Of a DNA stretch of 64,000 bases, positions 1 through 9,554 are shown in pieces. This stretch comes from Dehalobacterium sp040766325. Lineage in GTDB: Bacteria > Bacillota > Dehalobacteriia > Dehalobacteriales > Dehalobacteriaceae. Under the pieces are notes generated by a model that saw only the letters and a program-made list of their open reading frames with translations, searched no databases and was not told the origin of the DNA. The stretch lies in the NCBI GenBank assembly GCA_040766325.1, contig JAXGQR010000004.1:1-64000 (forward strand). The letters are read 5' to 3'. A program made the position numbers and the translations under genes. The first letter of the stretch is position 1. The number at the start of each line of letters is the position of its first letter.

Positions 1-2
1 GG

Positions 3-101
3 AAACTTCAAGAGATCGACCAGATGGACATGATCTATTATTTAAGGCTGATTAAACGAAACATTACTACGGAGCAAATCTATATTGATGAAGTCTTATA
101 A
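3..101 (+). CDS. Phage tail assembly chaperone-like protein, C-terminal end (partial)
   Basis: An open frame runs from the window edge to a TAA stop and encodes about 32 residues ending in QIYIDEVL. Its place immediately before a tape measure gene, and the acidic IDQMDMIYYLR-type end, fit the small tail-assembly chaperone proteins found there in siphoviruses. Only the end is visible, so the family is inferred mainly from position. Confidence 0.45.
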   Translation, partial: KLQEIDQMDMIYYLRLIKRNITTEQIYIDEVL

Positions 102-123
102 CACCTAAAGTGGGTGTTTTTTT
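101..123 (+). terminator. Small hairpin with T-run before the tape measure gene
   Basis: ACACC and GGTGT arms flank a 7-nt loop and are followed by seven T residues. It lies between the chaperone end and the tape measure RBS, so it may attenuate rather than stop transcription of the tail operon. Confidence 0.5.
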
Positions 124-168
124 ATTGCCTATGATAACTAATTTTATGCCCAAAAGGAGGTGAGGGAT

Positions 169-3042
169 ATGGCGGATATCGGTCAACTTAATGTCAGGGT
201 AGGTCTTGACTCTACTGGCTTTCAAAATGGGATTGGAAAGCTTAATCAAGAAATGAGAAAGGTCCAGTCGGAGTTTAAACTGGCAAGTTCAGAGCTTGGA
301 AAACACGGCAGTGAACTGGATAAATTAAGAACCAAATCAGGCTCTTTAACCAAACAAAAAGAACTACAAAGACAAAAGGTAGAGGCTTTAGAAAAGGCCC
401 ATCAAAAGTCAGTAGAAACTAAAGGAAAAGATGCCAAGGCTACTGGGGATTTAGAAATAAAACTAAACCAAGCAAGAACAAGTCTTACTCAGATGGAGCA
501 GGACCTAAACAGCATTAATAGACAAATTGAAGTCCAATCCTCCAGTTGGTATAAGCTAGGTAAAAGCCTAGAACCAATCGGCCAGTCCATGCAGGACATC
601 GGTAAAAAGATGGAAAGCGTAGGAAAAGACCTCACCAAAAAAGTCACCCTACCTATTGTTGGTATTGGAGCTGCGGCAGTAAAGATCGGTTCAGATTTTC
701 AAGCTGAAATGAGTAAAGTGCAGGCTATCTCAGGGGCCACAGGAGATGATCTAGAGAAACTTACTGAAAAAGCAAAAGAGATGGGAGCAACAACAAAGTT
801 TACCGCCAGTGAATCAGCTCAGGCTCTAAACTACATGGCCATGGCAGGTTGGGATACAACACAAATGATGGATGGCCTAGAGGGTGTTATGATGCTTGCT
901 GCTGCCAGTGGAGAGAACCTTGCCTCAGTTTCTGACATTGTCACCGATGCCCTGACCGCCTTTGGCATGAAGGCATCTGATGCTGGAGAATTTGCAGATC
1001 TCCTGGCAAACGCATCAAGTAATTCAAATACAAATGTATCTATGCTTGGGGAGTCATTTAAATATGTGGCTCCTCTTTTTGGTAGCTTAAGCTACTCAGC
1101 AGAGGATGCAGCCCTTGCCCTAGGGTTAATGGCTAATGCGGGTATTAAAGGAGGACAGGCGGGAACAGCCCTGCGTGGTGCGATTACAAGGCTTGTAAAG
1201 CCTACAGGGGAAGCCGCTAAACTAATAGATCAACTAGGGATTCAGCTTACAGATGCCCAAGGTAATATGCTCCCCTTTAAAGATGTAATGGACCAGTTAA
1301 GAGACACCTTTGGAGGATTAACAGAGGAACAACAGGCTCAATATGGCGCCACTGTTTTTGGGAAAGAAGCCATGAGTGAAATGCTTTCAATCATTAATGC
1401 CACTGATGAAGATTATGAGAAATTAACCAGATCTACAAGGGAATATAGTGGTGCTGCAAAGGAAATGTCAGAGATTATGCAGGACAATCTTCAGGGGCAA
1501 CTGACCATTTTAAAATCCCAGCTTGAGGGAGTCGCTATTGAGATATTCGAAATGCTGGTGCCCCATCTTAAGACACTAGTTGAAAACTTACAAAAAGCTG
1601 TAGAATGGTTTGCTAACCTTAGCCCAGCTACCCAAGAGACCATCGTAAAAGTAGCTGCCTTAGCTGCAGCAGTAGGCCCACTATTAATCATCGGAGGGAA
1701 AATTGTAGCAGGAACAGGAGCAATCATTGGTGCTTTCTCTAAGATTTCATTAGCTATTGCAGGTAAAACCGCAGCAGTGGGAGGTGCTACTGCTGCTACA
1801 GGAGGACTTGTTGCCATTAAAGGTGTGTTAGCTGCTGCCTTTACAGCTTTGACTGGTCCTATTGGAATTGCTGTAGCAGCCATAGTGGGCATTGCTGCAG
1901 TAGGTGTGGCTCTCTATAAAAATTGGGATACCATTAAAGAAAAGGCAGGAGAACTGAAAGATGCCATCTCTGAAAGGTGGAACTCTATCAAAGAAAGCAC
2001 AGCTGAAGCCTGGGAGAATGTGAAAACAGGAATCAGCGAAAGATGGACTAATATCAAGGAAAGTACCAGTGAAACTTTAACTTCCATGGGAGAATCCATC
2101 CAAAGCGGCTGGGACAGTTTAAAAACCGCTACCTCTGAAAGATGGGAAGCTATTAGAGGAAGCATTTCAGAGAAGTGGGAAAACATCAAAGATAGCACTT
2201 CACAAACTCTAGGTAACATTAGAGAAAATATAGGCTCAAGCTGGGACAATGTAAAGAGCAGAACCAATGAAACCTGGGAGTTATTAAAAAGTAACACAGC
2301 TTCAGCTTGGAGTAATATTAAAGGAAGAATCGAAGAAAACGGTGGTGGAATTAGAGGTGCCATTACCACCTACACTGAAGGATATAAGTCCGTTTGGGGT
2401 GCGGCATTAAACACCATGGATAGTGTAACCGGTGGAAAGTTCTCTTCTATGGCAAGTAAAGTATCGGGTGCCTTTTCAAGGGTGAGAGATGCGATTTCTA
2501 ATGGCATATCAAGACTTCGTGAATGGAATAATCAACGTGCAGAAAACAAAGAAGCCACCTTCACCAATAGAATTAAAAATATTACAGAAAACATAGTCAA
2601 CACAGTAACCGCTCCTTTTAGGAAGAATTTCTCTGGGACTTCCTTTTTCCAAGGTGGACTTACTATGGTAGGAGAGCTTGGACCAGAGCTTGTAGAACTT
2701 CCCCGTGGAAGTAAAATTTATAACGATTATCAGACCAATCAAATTACGGGAGACAGTGCTGGTGGAGGCGGAGGACTTACCCTTAACATAGATAAATTTG
2801 TAAACAATACGGAAAAAGACATAGAACAACTTGCCTATGAGCTAGAGTTCTATAGGCAAAAAATATCACTGGGAAGGGAGAGGTTAATGCTTAGCTTTAC
2901 ATTTGGCGGAAAAAACAGCTACCGAGATTATGGCATCGTAATTTCTAAAAGGCCTAATCTCCCTTCTCCTAAAAGAAGAGTACATATATGGATATCCCAG
3001 GAAGGCATGGCAGGGTTCAGTATGATGAGAAAAGACTTATGA
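169..3042 (+). CDS. Phage tail tape measure protein, fused at its 3' end to the broken next gene
   Basis: The protein sets tail length and helps DNA ejection in siphophages. I place the start at the ATG at 169 because AAGGAGGTGA lies just upstream; the in-frame GTG at 160 falls inside that RBS. Visible parts are an N-terminal coiled coil (about residues 15-125), a PhageMin_Tail-like domain (about 190-450), hydrophobic Ala/Gly-rich segments (about 490-600) and about ten Trp-containing repeats of the SERWxxIKES type (about 610-740). The natural end should be near residue 895, after YRQKISLGR. Loss of the stop carries the frame into the start of the distal tail gene, adding SFTFGGKNSYRDYGIV and then out-of-frame residues. 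The gene may be non-functional within a dead prophage. Confidence 0.85.
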   Translation: MADIGQLNVRVGLDSTGFQNGIGKLNQEMRKVQSEFKLASSELGKHGSELDKLRTKSGSLTKQKELQRQKVEALEKAHQKSVETKGKDAKATGDLEIKLNQARTSLTQMEQDLNSINRQIEVQSSSWYKLGKSLEPIGQSMQDIGKKMESVGKDLTKKVTLPIVGIGAAAVKIGSDFQAEMSKVQAISGATGDDLEKLTEKAKEMGATTKFTASESAQALNYMAMAGWDTTQMMDGLEGVMMLAAASGENLASVSDIVTDALTAFGMKASDAGEFADLLANASSNSNTNVSMLGESFKYVAPLFGSLSYSAEDAALALGLMANAGIKGGQAGTALRGAITRLVKPTGEAAKLIDQLGIQLTDAQGNMLPFKDVMDQLRDTFGGLTEEQQAQYGATVFGKEAMSEMLSIINATDEDYEKLTRSTREYSGAAKEMSEIMQDNLQGQLTILKSQLEGVAIEIFEMLVPHLKTLVENLQKAVEWFANLSPATQETIVKVAALAAAVGPLLIIGGKIVAGTGAIIGAFSKISLAIAGKTAAVGGATAATGGLVAIKGVLAAAFTALTGPIGIAVAAIVGIAAVGVALYKNWDTIKEKAGELKDAISERWNSIKESTAEAWENVKTGISERWTNIKESTSETLTSMGESIQSGWDSLKTATSERWEAIRGSISEKWENIKDSTSQTLGNIRENIGSSWDNVKSRTNETWELLKSNTASAWSNIKGRIEENGGGIRGAITTYTEGYKSVWGAALNTMDSVTGGKFSSMASKVSGAFSRVRDAISNGISRLREWNNQRAENKEATFTNRIKNITENIVNTVTAPFRKNFSGTSFFQGGLTMVGELGPELVELPRGSKIYNDYQTNQITGDSAGGGGGLTLNIDKFVNNTEKDIEQLAYELEFYRQKISLGRERLMLSFTFGGKNSYRDYGIVISKRPNLPSPKRRVHIWISQEGMAGFSMMRKDL

Positions 3043-3592
3043 GGACATTACCATCGTAGTGGAATGTGGTCTAAAAGACACAGAGAATTTAGTGGAAAGA
3101 CTTGATGCTATAAAGGCTTGGCTCTTTAACGCAGGAGAAAGCGACCTTGTTTTTAGTTTTGGTGAAGATAATAAATATGTGGCTCAAGTGGTGAATGCCA
3201 TTGACTTTACACAAGTCTACAAATACACATCCAGCTTTCCAGTGATTTTTTTAAATTGCCAGCCTTTTAAATATGCAGTAGAAAATGAAATAATCAATCT
3301 TAATGAATCTGATATCACCATTAATAATCCAGGAAGCTTAGAAAGTGAGCCTGTTATTTATGTATGGCAATGGAGATATCCTGTTAAATATTAATAAACA
3401 GAATTATAGAGCTTAGTGGGGTTGATGGAAAAATCATCTTAAGCCAGGAAATCAGGACTGTTATGATGATAAATGAATAATATCAACTCTAAAATGACAG
3501 GAGAAATTTCCTTTTAAAGCCGGGAAAACACCATCATCTGGACTGGGAATGTGACAAAGCTTGAAGTTCTCCCAAATTGGCGGTGGTTGTAA
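2887..3592 (+). pseudogene. Phage distal tail (Dit-like) protein, frameshifted
   Basis: The frame starts at ATG 2887 after GGGAG with SFTFGGKNSYRDYGIVISKR, a typical start of distal tail proteins that join the tail tube to the baseplate. It then shifts at least twice (near 2990 and 3030) into the frame carrying TYEDITIVVECGLKDTENL, and again near 3375 before ending in LPNWRWL and TAA at 3590. The stop overlaps the next start as TAATG, the expected tight spacing of a tail operon. Several indels in 700 bp mark it as a pseudogene. Confidence 0.7.
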
Positions 3593-4607
3593 TGATTATA
3601 GTTTATGACAAGAAGGAAAGTAATTTCTCAACCAATGGCCTAGGTGTTTTAGATAAGTGCTTAGAGTGTAAAATCCTAGAAAAGCTAAACGGGATTTATG
3701 AAATCAAGCTATCTATCCCCTACATCTAGAAAAGAAAAGTATCTAAAACCTTTTAATATTATCAAAGCAGATGGACAGCTTTTTAGAATTTATCATGTAA
3801 AAAAGAACATACCTAGTAACCTTCTAAGGGTTAGTGGAAGGCATATCTTCTATGATCTGAATCATTATTTCATTGAAGATCGAAGGGCAGTGGATAGAAA
3901 TTCTATTGATGCCATGGAGATGATTTTAGATGAAGCGGGTCTAACAGATATCTATACGATTGAAAGTGATATTGAAGAATTAAACACCCAATATTTTATT
4001 AGAAGGTCTGCTTCTCAGGCCATCTTCATGGTGACCAATAGATTGGAAGGGTGAACTCTTTAGAGATAATTTTAATATAAAAATTAATGCTAGACACTTA
4101 AATGATAAAGGGTTACAGTAGCCTATGGAAAAAACATCACAGGTAACGAAAAGCTCAGTGCCGATGAAGTGCTAACTGGGATTTATCCTCTAGGAGCCGA
4201 AGGTCTAACCCTACCAGAAAAATATCTTATTAATGCCCAGTGGTCAGGACTAGATTACCCAGATTTTAAACTAATAAAGAGAGTGGATTTTAAAGAAGCC
4301 AAGGATGAAGAAAGCCTTAGACAAATGGCGGAGAACTACCTCTATGAACATGCTGCTTTCGCAGTTAACTATCAAGTGGATTTTATCCAGCGAAGACATA
4401 CCAAGGTATGAAGATTATAAACCCCTCTTAAAGGTTTTCCATTGGAGATACAGTAACAGTAAAGCATAAATTACTGGGAGTAGACTTTAAAATCAAAGTA
4501 ATCTCCATGAAAAAGACATCTTAAGGTCTCAAAACACCAAAGTGGAACTGAAACCTCTTTATACACTGAATCAATACATCGAGGAGTTTAAAGAAGATGT
4601 AAGATGA
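3592..4607 (+). pseudogene. Prophage tail endopeptidase/Gp37-like protein, frameshifted
   Basis: The product starts MIIVYDKKESNFSTNGLG and contains YLKPFNIIKADGQLFRIYHV and KLSADEVLTGIYPLG, features of the baseplate endopeptidase-type protein that follows Dit in many Firmicutes prophages. The segments lie in different frames (breaks near 3720, 4050, 4130 and 4405) and the last reads EEFKEDVR before TGA at 4605. The product would normally be about 340 residues and take part in host-wall penetration. It is clearly inactive here. Confidence 0.6.
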
Positions 4608-6060
4608 AAACTTTCAAGGGGTGGATGAATCCATTGGCGGTATTAAGACTCAGCTAGATGACTTGGGAGTCTCCTATACCATTGTAAAACATTAGGATTG
4701 AAGAAAACATGATCCACGTCACCTATGAAGTAGAAAGAGGCAGCACCCATCCAGTATTATGCAGATTATAGCTTTACCTTAGATGATTCAGGTCGTATGA
4801 CTAGCATTACCCTTGAGAGGATATTCTCAGAGCTTTTACTAAAAGAAGTGTCTATCCTTACAGTTGATATGACAAGTTTCGACATTGTTACGCTGATGGG
4901 AAAAAAGCAAGATACAATTACACCACAGACAGTAGTGGCAGAATTACAGCAATAGAAAAAGTATGGGAGAATTAAAGTGACCTATCATGATAGATTTAAT
5001 AATACACTGGCCATATGGACAGCCTTTGAGTATTAGAGAAATCTTATCCTTCCTATCCCAACCTTAAAGTGGACAAAGCGTTATTATAATGACTTTGGAT
5101 ATTCTCAAACAGGAAGTGCCACAAGGATTGATGTATTTGACAATGGCCAGGCGAAAATTGCCGTATACCAGGCTGCGAATAGAATGTCATATTTTAATCA
5201 TCAAACTGGGCAGTGGACAATTGCTGATGTTCCTTGGTGGAGTCACGGAGAGCCTGAAATTCTATGGGCAGGAAATGGTGTGTTTTTAGCCAGAATCGTA
5301 GGTCTTGCTAATATAATCGCTTCCTTTGATGGGATCACCTGGCATAATGCTGGGTACTGTGCAGGTGCTCAAAACCATATGGAAACAGGAGCCTATGATG
5401 CTACTAGAAATGTAGGAATTGTAAGTTGGTGGTGGTATAGGTCACCTGTCTATTATAGCTTTGACTCCACGGAAAGAACAGAGTGGACTCTTACAGGCTC
5501 TGATGGAAACTCTGTACCTATCTTTAAATATTTGACTGCCCATAAAGAGAACTTTGTAGGGGTTGTTGGAGGAGATAAATCCATCGCTGTTGCAAGCTCT
5601 GCCACGCCTTGGGCCTGGACTACAACCATACCTGAGGATCCGCTGGACCATCGCTACATGTATATTCGGTCCGTTAATAATAAACTCTTTGTTCACAGGT
5701 TTAGATACCATGGAACGCACGGAAACTTTTTAGTGTGAATCTATGTGTTCTAAACGATAGTGCCGCACAACTGATTGAGACCAATCTATCCCACTATGGA
5801 GATTTGGCAGACAACAAAGCACCAAATCCTCAAAACATTGTATGGATGAAGGACTGGGGGAAATATGCTCTCTTTACGGAGAATATGCTTTATGCTTCAG
5901 CAGACAGGATTTACTGGGAAGGGGTAGAACAGCCAAACTTTGCTCTGACTCCACGGGAACATGTTTGGCGGCGCTATTTTATGTACCGGGAGATGGCTTT
6001 TACGTGAAGGAAATGGGTTTATTTTCTTTGCCCCGTACTAATATACAACTTAAGAAATAG
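4608..6060 (+). pseudogene. Degraded phage tail fibre / receptor-binding genes
   Basis: This stretch has many short frames that can be stitched into phage-like proteins. One small piece reads DENFQGVDESIGGIKTQLDD, then a fragment with HVTYEVERGSTHP. The longest open part, 5184-5738, is rich in Trp, Tyr and Gly (GQWTIADVPWWSHGEPEILW) and continues after a frameshift at 5735 with YGDLADNKAPNPQNIVWMKD. The repeated W-x-G/Y pattern suggests a beta-propeller or lectin-like tip, but I do not recognise a family. The position between endopeptidase and holin supports a tail-fibre role. Confidence 0.45.
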
Positions 6061-6065
6061 ATAAT

Positions 6066-6092
6066 GACGTCCTTCACTGGGCGTCTTTTTAA
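6066..6092 (+). terminator. Rho-independent terminator after tail genes
   Basis: GACGTCC and GGGCGTC-type arms form a short stem followed by TTTTT. It separates the tail module from the lysis module. Confidence 0.6.
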
Positions 6093-6126
6093 TAGATAAA
6101 ACTTTTATGAAAGTGAGGGAAATTAC

Positions 6127-6540
6127 ATGAGAGAAGTTTGGAATATTGTTCAGATGATATTTGCTGCCATCGGTGGATAGCGCAGGTTGGTTTCTCGGGG
6201 GACTTGATGGCTTTTATATGCTTTAGTTGCTTTAATGGTAAGCTGATTATATCACTGGAGTTATGTATTGCCATCGTAGATAAAACACTATCTAGTGATG
6301 TTGGCTTTAGAGGATATTTAAGAAGGTACTCATCTTTGTTTTAGTTAGGATTGGGCATATCATCTGATACAAATCTCATCAGTGATGGGAGTGTGCTTAG
6401 GACTGCTATCATCTTTTTCTATTGCTCCAATGAAGGAGTGTCTCATGCTCGAAAACGCATCAAGGCCCAGGGGGTTACCAATACCAGAGAAATTAAAAGA
6501 TGTTCTAGCACAGCTACACAACAAAGGGGGAAATGAATAA
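6127..6540 (+). pseudogene. Phage holin, frameshifted
   Basis: The first frame reads MREVWNIVQMIFAAIGG and then stops. Other frames keep hydrophobic holin-like pieces and a final LPIPEKLKDVLAQLHNKGG before TAA. Intact relatives are about 140-residue membrane proteins that permeabilise the membrane so the endolysin can act. At least four indels or stops interrupt the gene. Its TAA overlaps the start of the amidase as TAATG. Confidence 0.65.
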
Positions 6541-7262
6541 TGAACTTAAGAAAACTTATTATTTTTACTAAAAACGCTTGCTATAAGGCTGGAAGAAAGA
6601 TTAAACCTAGAGAATTATGGTTCACTCAACTGGAGCAAACAATCCAAACCTTAGAGGTATGTTGGTCAGATGATGGACTCCTTGGTACAAATCAATATAA
6701 TAATCATTGGAATCAAGATAGACCAGATGGCAGACAAGTCTGCGTTCATGCCTTTATTGGCAAGAAGCTTAAGGATGGAGTCTATTGCCACTTATCAAAC
6801 CCTGCCTTGGGATCATAGGGGATGGCATGCAGGTGAGTGATGCTAACAATACGCATATAGGTTTTGAAATCTGTGAAGATAATCATACTGATGCTACCTA
6901 TTTTAATAAAGGTTTATAAGCTGTCAGACTATGTGTGCATCTTTTAGCTCTATAATCTTACTGAAAAAGATATCATTGGACACTATGAAGGACATCAAAA
7001 AGGAATAGCCAGTAACCACAGCGACCCTAGAAATTGGTTTCCAAAGCACGGTAAAAATATGGATACTTTTAGGGCAGATGTTAAGGCAACACTACGTTGC
7101 AAAAATGATTCAAAAAAGACACCTGCATCTCCCCCATCATCCTCCCCTACTAAACTATATAGAGTTCAAGTAGGAGCATTATGCTGTTAAAGCTAATGCT
7201 GATGCTATGTTAAAAAGGTTAAGGCTGCAGGTTTTACTGATGCCTTTATAAAAACTGAATAA
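6540..7262 (+). pseudogene. Phage endolysin, N-acetylmuramoyl-L-alanine amidase, broken
   Basis: The gene would cut the amide bond between N-acetylmuramate and the peptide stem. Recognisable pieces are DGLLGTNQYNNHWNQDRPDG, the substrate-site region NNTHIGFEICED, and GHYEGHQKGIASNHSDPRNW of the zinc amidase fold. A C-terminal segment (LYRVQVGA, then ADAMLKKVKAAGFTDAFIK across a frame change) resembles a SPOR-type wall-binding repeat. Breaks near 6640, 6810, 6920 and 7170 make it non-functional. Confidence 0.75.
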
Positions 7263-7284
7263 TTAAATTTTTACTACGGATTTT

Positions 7285-7323
7285 CCCCCTCACTGTCCTT
7301 TAGATAGTGAGGGGTTTTTCTTT
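7285..7323 (+). terminator. Strong Rho-independent terminator ending the lysis module
   Basis: CCCCTCACT and AGTGAGGGG arms form a stem followed by a TTTTTCTTTT run. It lies 23 nt after the amidase stop. Confidence 0.85.
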
Positions 7324-7347
7324 TGCCTCTCAGAGGGAGGTAAATCC

Positions 7348-7761
7348 ATGAATGAATTACAAAAAGAAAAGATTATAGAATTTAGACAACTAGGACTCAG
7401 TTATTCAAAAATTGCTGATGCTCTTGGCATCTCAATAAATACAATTAAGTCTTTTTGTAGAAGAAACAATCTAGGCGGTTACGTTGGAAAAGGGAATAAA
7501 AAGATTGACCTTACCTTTTGCAAAAACTGTGGGAAAGAACTGAAACAAGTTCTAGGTAAGAAACCTTTGAAATTCTGTAGTGATATATGCCGTGTTAAGT
7601 GGTGGAATGCCCACCCTGAGATGGTAAATAAGAAAGCCATTTATTCTTTCTCCTGTGCAAATTGTGGTAAGCCCTTCACTGCCTACGGTAATTCTAAAAG
7701 AAAGTATTGCTGCCATTCCTGTTATATCAAACACCGCTTTGGAGGTGATATTCATGAGTGA
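7348..7761 (+). CDS. Helix-turn-helix and zinc-ribbon protein beside recombinase genes
   Basis: This is an intact 137-residue protein with GGGAGG just upstream of ATG. Residues about 1-40 form a sigma-like HTH (LGLSYSKIADALGISINTIK). Residues about 55-130 carry four CxxC/CxxxC pairs of zinc-ribbon type (CKNCG, CSDIC, CANCG, CCHSC). Genes of this shape are common just upstream of large serine recombinases in Firmicutes elements, where a role in control or DNA binding is assumed but not shown. It is the only undamaged gene of the integration module apart from transposon genes. Confidence 0.7.
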   Translation: MNELQKEKIIEFRQLGLSYSKIADALGISINTIKSFCRRNNLGGYVGKGNKKIDLTFCKNCGKELKQVLGKKPLKFCSDICRVKWWNAHPEMVNKKAIYSFSCANCGKPFTAYGNSKRKYCCHSCYIKHRFGGDIHE

Positions 7762-7900
7762 AGAAATGTTTCAAACAGAAAAAGACTATGGAGTCACTAT
7801 GGCTATTGCTCAAATCTATGCTTGAAAAAGGTCTATCACAATTAGTGAATACGACCAATTTAAAGATGAAATGCTTGAAAAATGTATCAACCTAAATTAG
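7754..7900 (+). pseudogene. Small SHOCT-like protein, broken
   Basis: An ATG overlapping the previous gene begins MSEEMFQTEKDYGVTMAIAQ. After a frameshift the frame ends in SEYDQFKDEMLEKCINLN, the pattern of short SHOCT-type proteins that sit before recombinases. It has a premature TGA at about 7823. Confidence 0.45.
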
Positions 7901-7970
7901 CTCCTTTAATTACTATATTACCTTGACTTAACTGGCTTTGTAAGTGATGTATAGTAAGGAAAGTGATTAA

Positions 7971-8726
7971 ATGAAGAAAGTTAAGGAAAGATAGAGCCTT
8001 CTCTACCTATCCTACCAAAAGAAAAAGGTAGCTGCCTATGCTAGGGTCTCAGAAGAAAAGGTCGTACCTTCCATTCTATGTCTGCTCAGATAAGTCATTT
8101 ACAGTTCCTTCATCAAAAAACAAGGAATGGATATATGCAGGTGTTTATGCAGATGAAGGTATTACTGGAACAACAGACAATCGTACTGAGTTTCAAAGAA
8201 TGATTGAGGACTGTGAAAAAGGTAAAATAGACATCATTCTAACTAAATCAATTTCAAGGTTTGCTCATGTGTACTATAGATTTACTGGAAACAGTAAGGT
8301 ATCTAAAAGAGCTTGGAATTGAGGTTCGCTTTGAAAGTGAAAATATTAATTCACTAAGTGATGATGGAGAGCTTATGCTCACCCTTCTAGGCTCGTTTGC
8401 ACAAGAAGAAAGTCGCTCTATTAGTGAGAATGTTAAATGGGGTATTCGTAAAGGCTTCCAAAAAGGAATAGTAAATTCCTTCTGTATCTACGGATACCGA
8501 TGGGATGGTGAAAAGTTTAATATTGTCCCAGAAGAAGCTGAAGTTATAAGACTTATTTATGACAATTTCCTCAAGGGCTACTCAGCTGAACATACAGAAA
8601 AGCAACTTAAAGAGATGGGAATTAAATCTTATACGGGTGGGCACTTTTCAAACACCTCCATAAGAGCCATCTTAAGACAGGAAAAATATACGGGAAATTC
8701 ACTACTTCAAAAAACTTATATTGAAG
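7971..8726 (+). pseudogene. Large serine recombinase, 5' part
   Basis: The gene starts at ATG 7971 after AAGGAAAG. The catalytic N-terminus VAAYARVSEEK (with the nucleophile Ser) is present but out of frame with the next part. The resolvase core follows (GVYADEGITGTTDNRTEF, ILTKSISRFA), shifts frame near 8270, and continues through LLGSFAQEESRSISENVKWG into the recombinase domain. The gene is cut after KTYIE by an IS21 element. It probably encoded the integrase of the adjoining prophage. Confidence 0.85.
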
Positions 8727-8776
8727 TGTAACCGTCAAGTAAAAATGAACAAAAAATGATAAATAACTTTGAACAC

Positions 8777-9532
8777 CTAATTATTGCCAAAAATGGTTTG
8801 GCGGTGCTTCATACGATAGCTGTCACCGGTTAGATGGATGACCTCGCTCTTGTGAATTAAGCGATCCAGAATAGCAGTGGTAATCGCCGGATCACCCAGG
8901 ATGTCGCCCCAGTCTTCTGGACCTTTGTTGGAGGTAATGATAATTGAGGTCTGGGCATAGAGCTTGTTGATTAGTTGAAAAAAGAGGTTAGCCTCGTGGC
9001 GGTCAATAGCCATGAACATTAAGTCATCAATAATCACCAAGTCAGAACCGACCATTCTTTTAACCTTTGCCCTGGAGTTGCGGCTGATTTCTTCGGTTTT
9101 CAGAAGACGGATCAGTTCATCCATCTGAATAAAAGTTACACGGTAACCTCGGCTTATGGCTTCAATCCCCAGGCCAATGGATAAACATGTTTTCCCAACT
9201 CCAGGAGGGCCTAGCAGAATCAGATTGTAGGCCTGTTCCAGCCAGATAAGCTCTTGTAGCTGTTTTAATTGCTTTTTGCTTAGAGACTGCTGCTCAGACA
9301 AATCAAAATCATCTAAGGTCTTATGTTCGGGGAAGGCAGCTAATTTGTAGAGCCTCCCTAATTGTTTTTCTTCTCGTTTACCAATCTCATGCTGCATCAG
9401 GTTCATCAGGAATGATTGATAACTGGGTTCCTTCACCTGGGCATCCATTAACATCTCATCTACCACTGCAGCGGCTTCCGTTATTTTTAAGCGCTTCATG
9501 TAGTTTTTAAGCTGCTCAAGTTCTACTGACAT
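8777..9532 (-). CDS. istB: IS21 helper ATPase IstB
   Basis: An intact 251-residue AAA+ ATPase that assists the IstA transposase. Walker A is GPPGVGKT (about residues 107-114) and Walker B is LVIIDD. The N-terminal helical region (about 1-90) is the usual IstB_IS21 extension. It follows istA by 22 bp. As istA is broken, it could act only with IstA supplied from elsewhere. Confidence 0.93.
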   Translation of the reverse strand: MSVELEQLKNYMKRLKITEAAAVVDEMLMDAQVKEPSYQSFLMNLMQHEIGKREEKQLGRLYKLAAFPEHKTLDDFDLSEQQSLSKKQLKQLQELIWLEQAYNLILLGPPGVGKTCLSIGLGIEAISRGYRVTFIQMDELIRLLKTEEISRNSRAKVKRMVGSDLVIIDDLMFMAIDRHEANLFFQLINKLYAQTSIIITSNKGPEDWGDILGDPAITTAILDRLIHKSEVIHLTGDSYRMKHRQTIFGNN

Positions 9533-9554
9533 TGATTCACTCCCTGTAATTCTT

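Noticed and set aside
1960..2320. Repeated W-containing units, checked as a DNA repeat array or CRISPR
   Set aside because: The repeat is at protein level (SERWxxIKES) with variable DNA, as in many tape measure proteins. No direct repeat-spacer array exists anywhere in the window.
1491..2829. Three minus-strand open frames opposite the tape measure gene
   Set aside because: They are mirror frames of the Ala/Gly and Ser/Trp repeats, have no RBS and resemble no protein.
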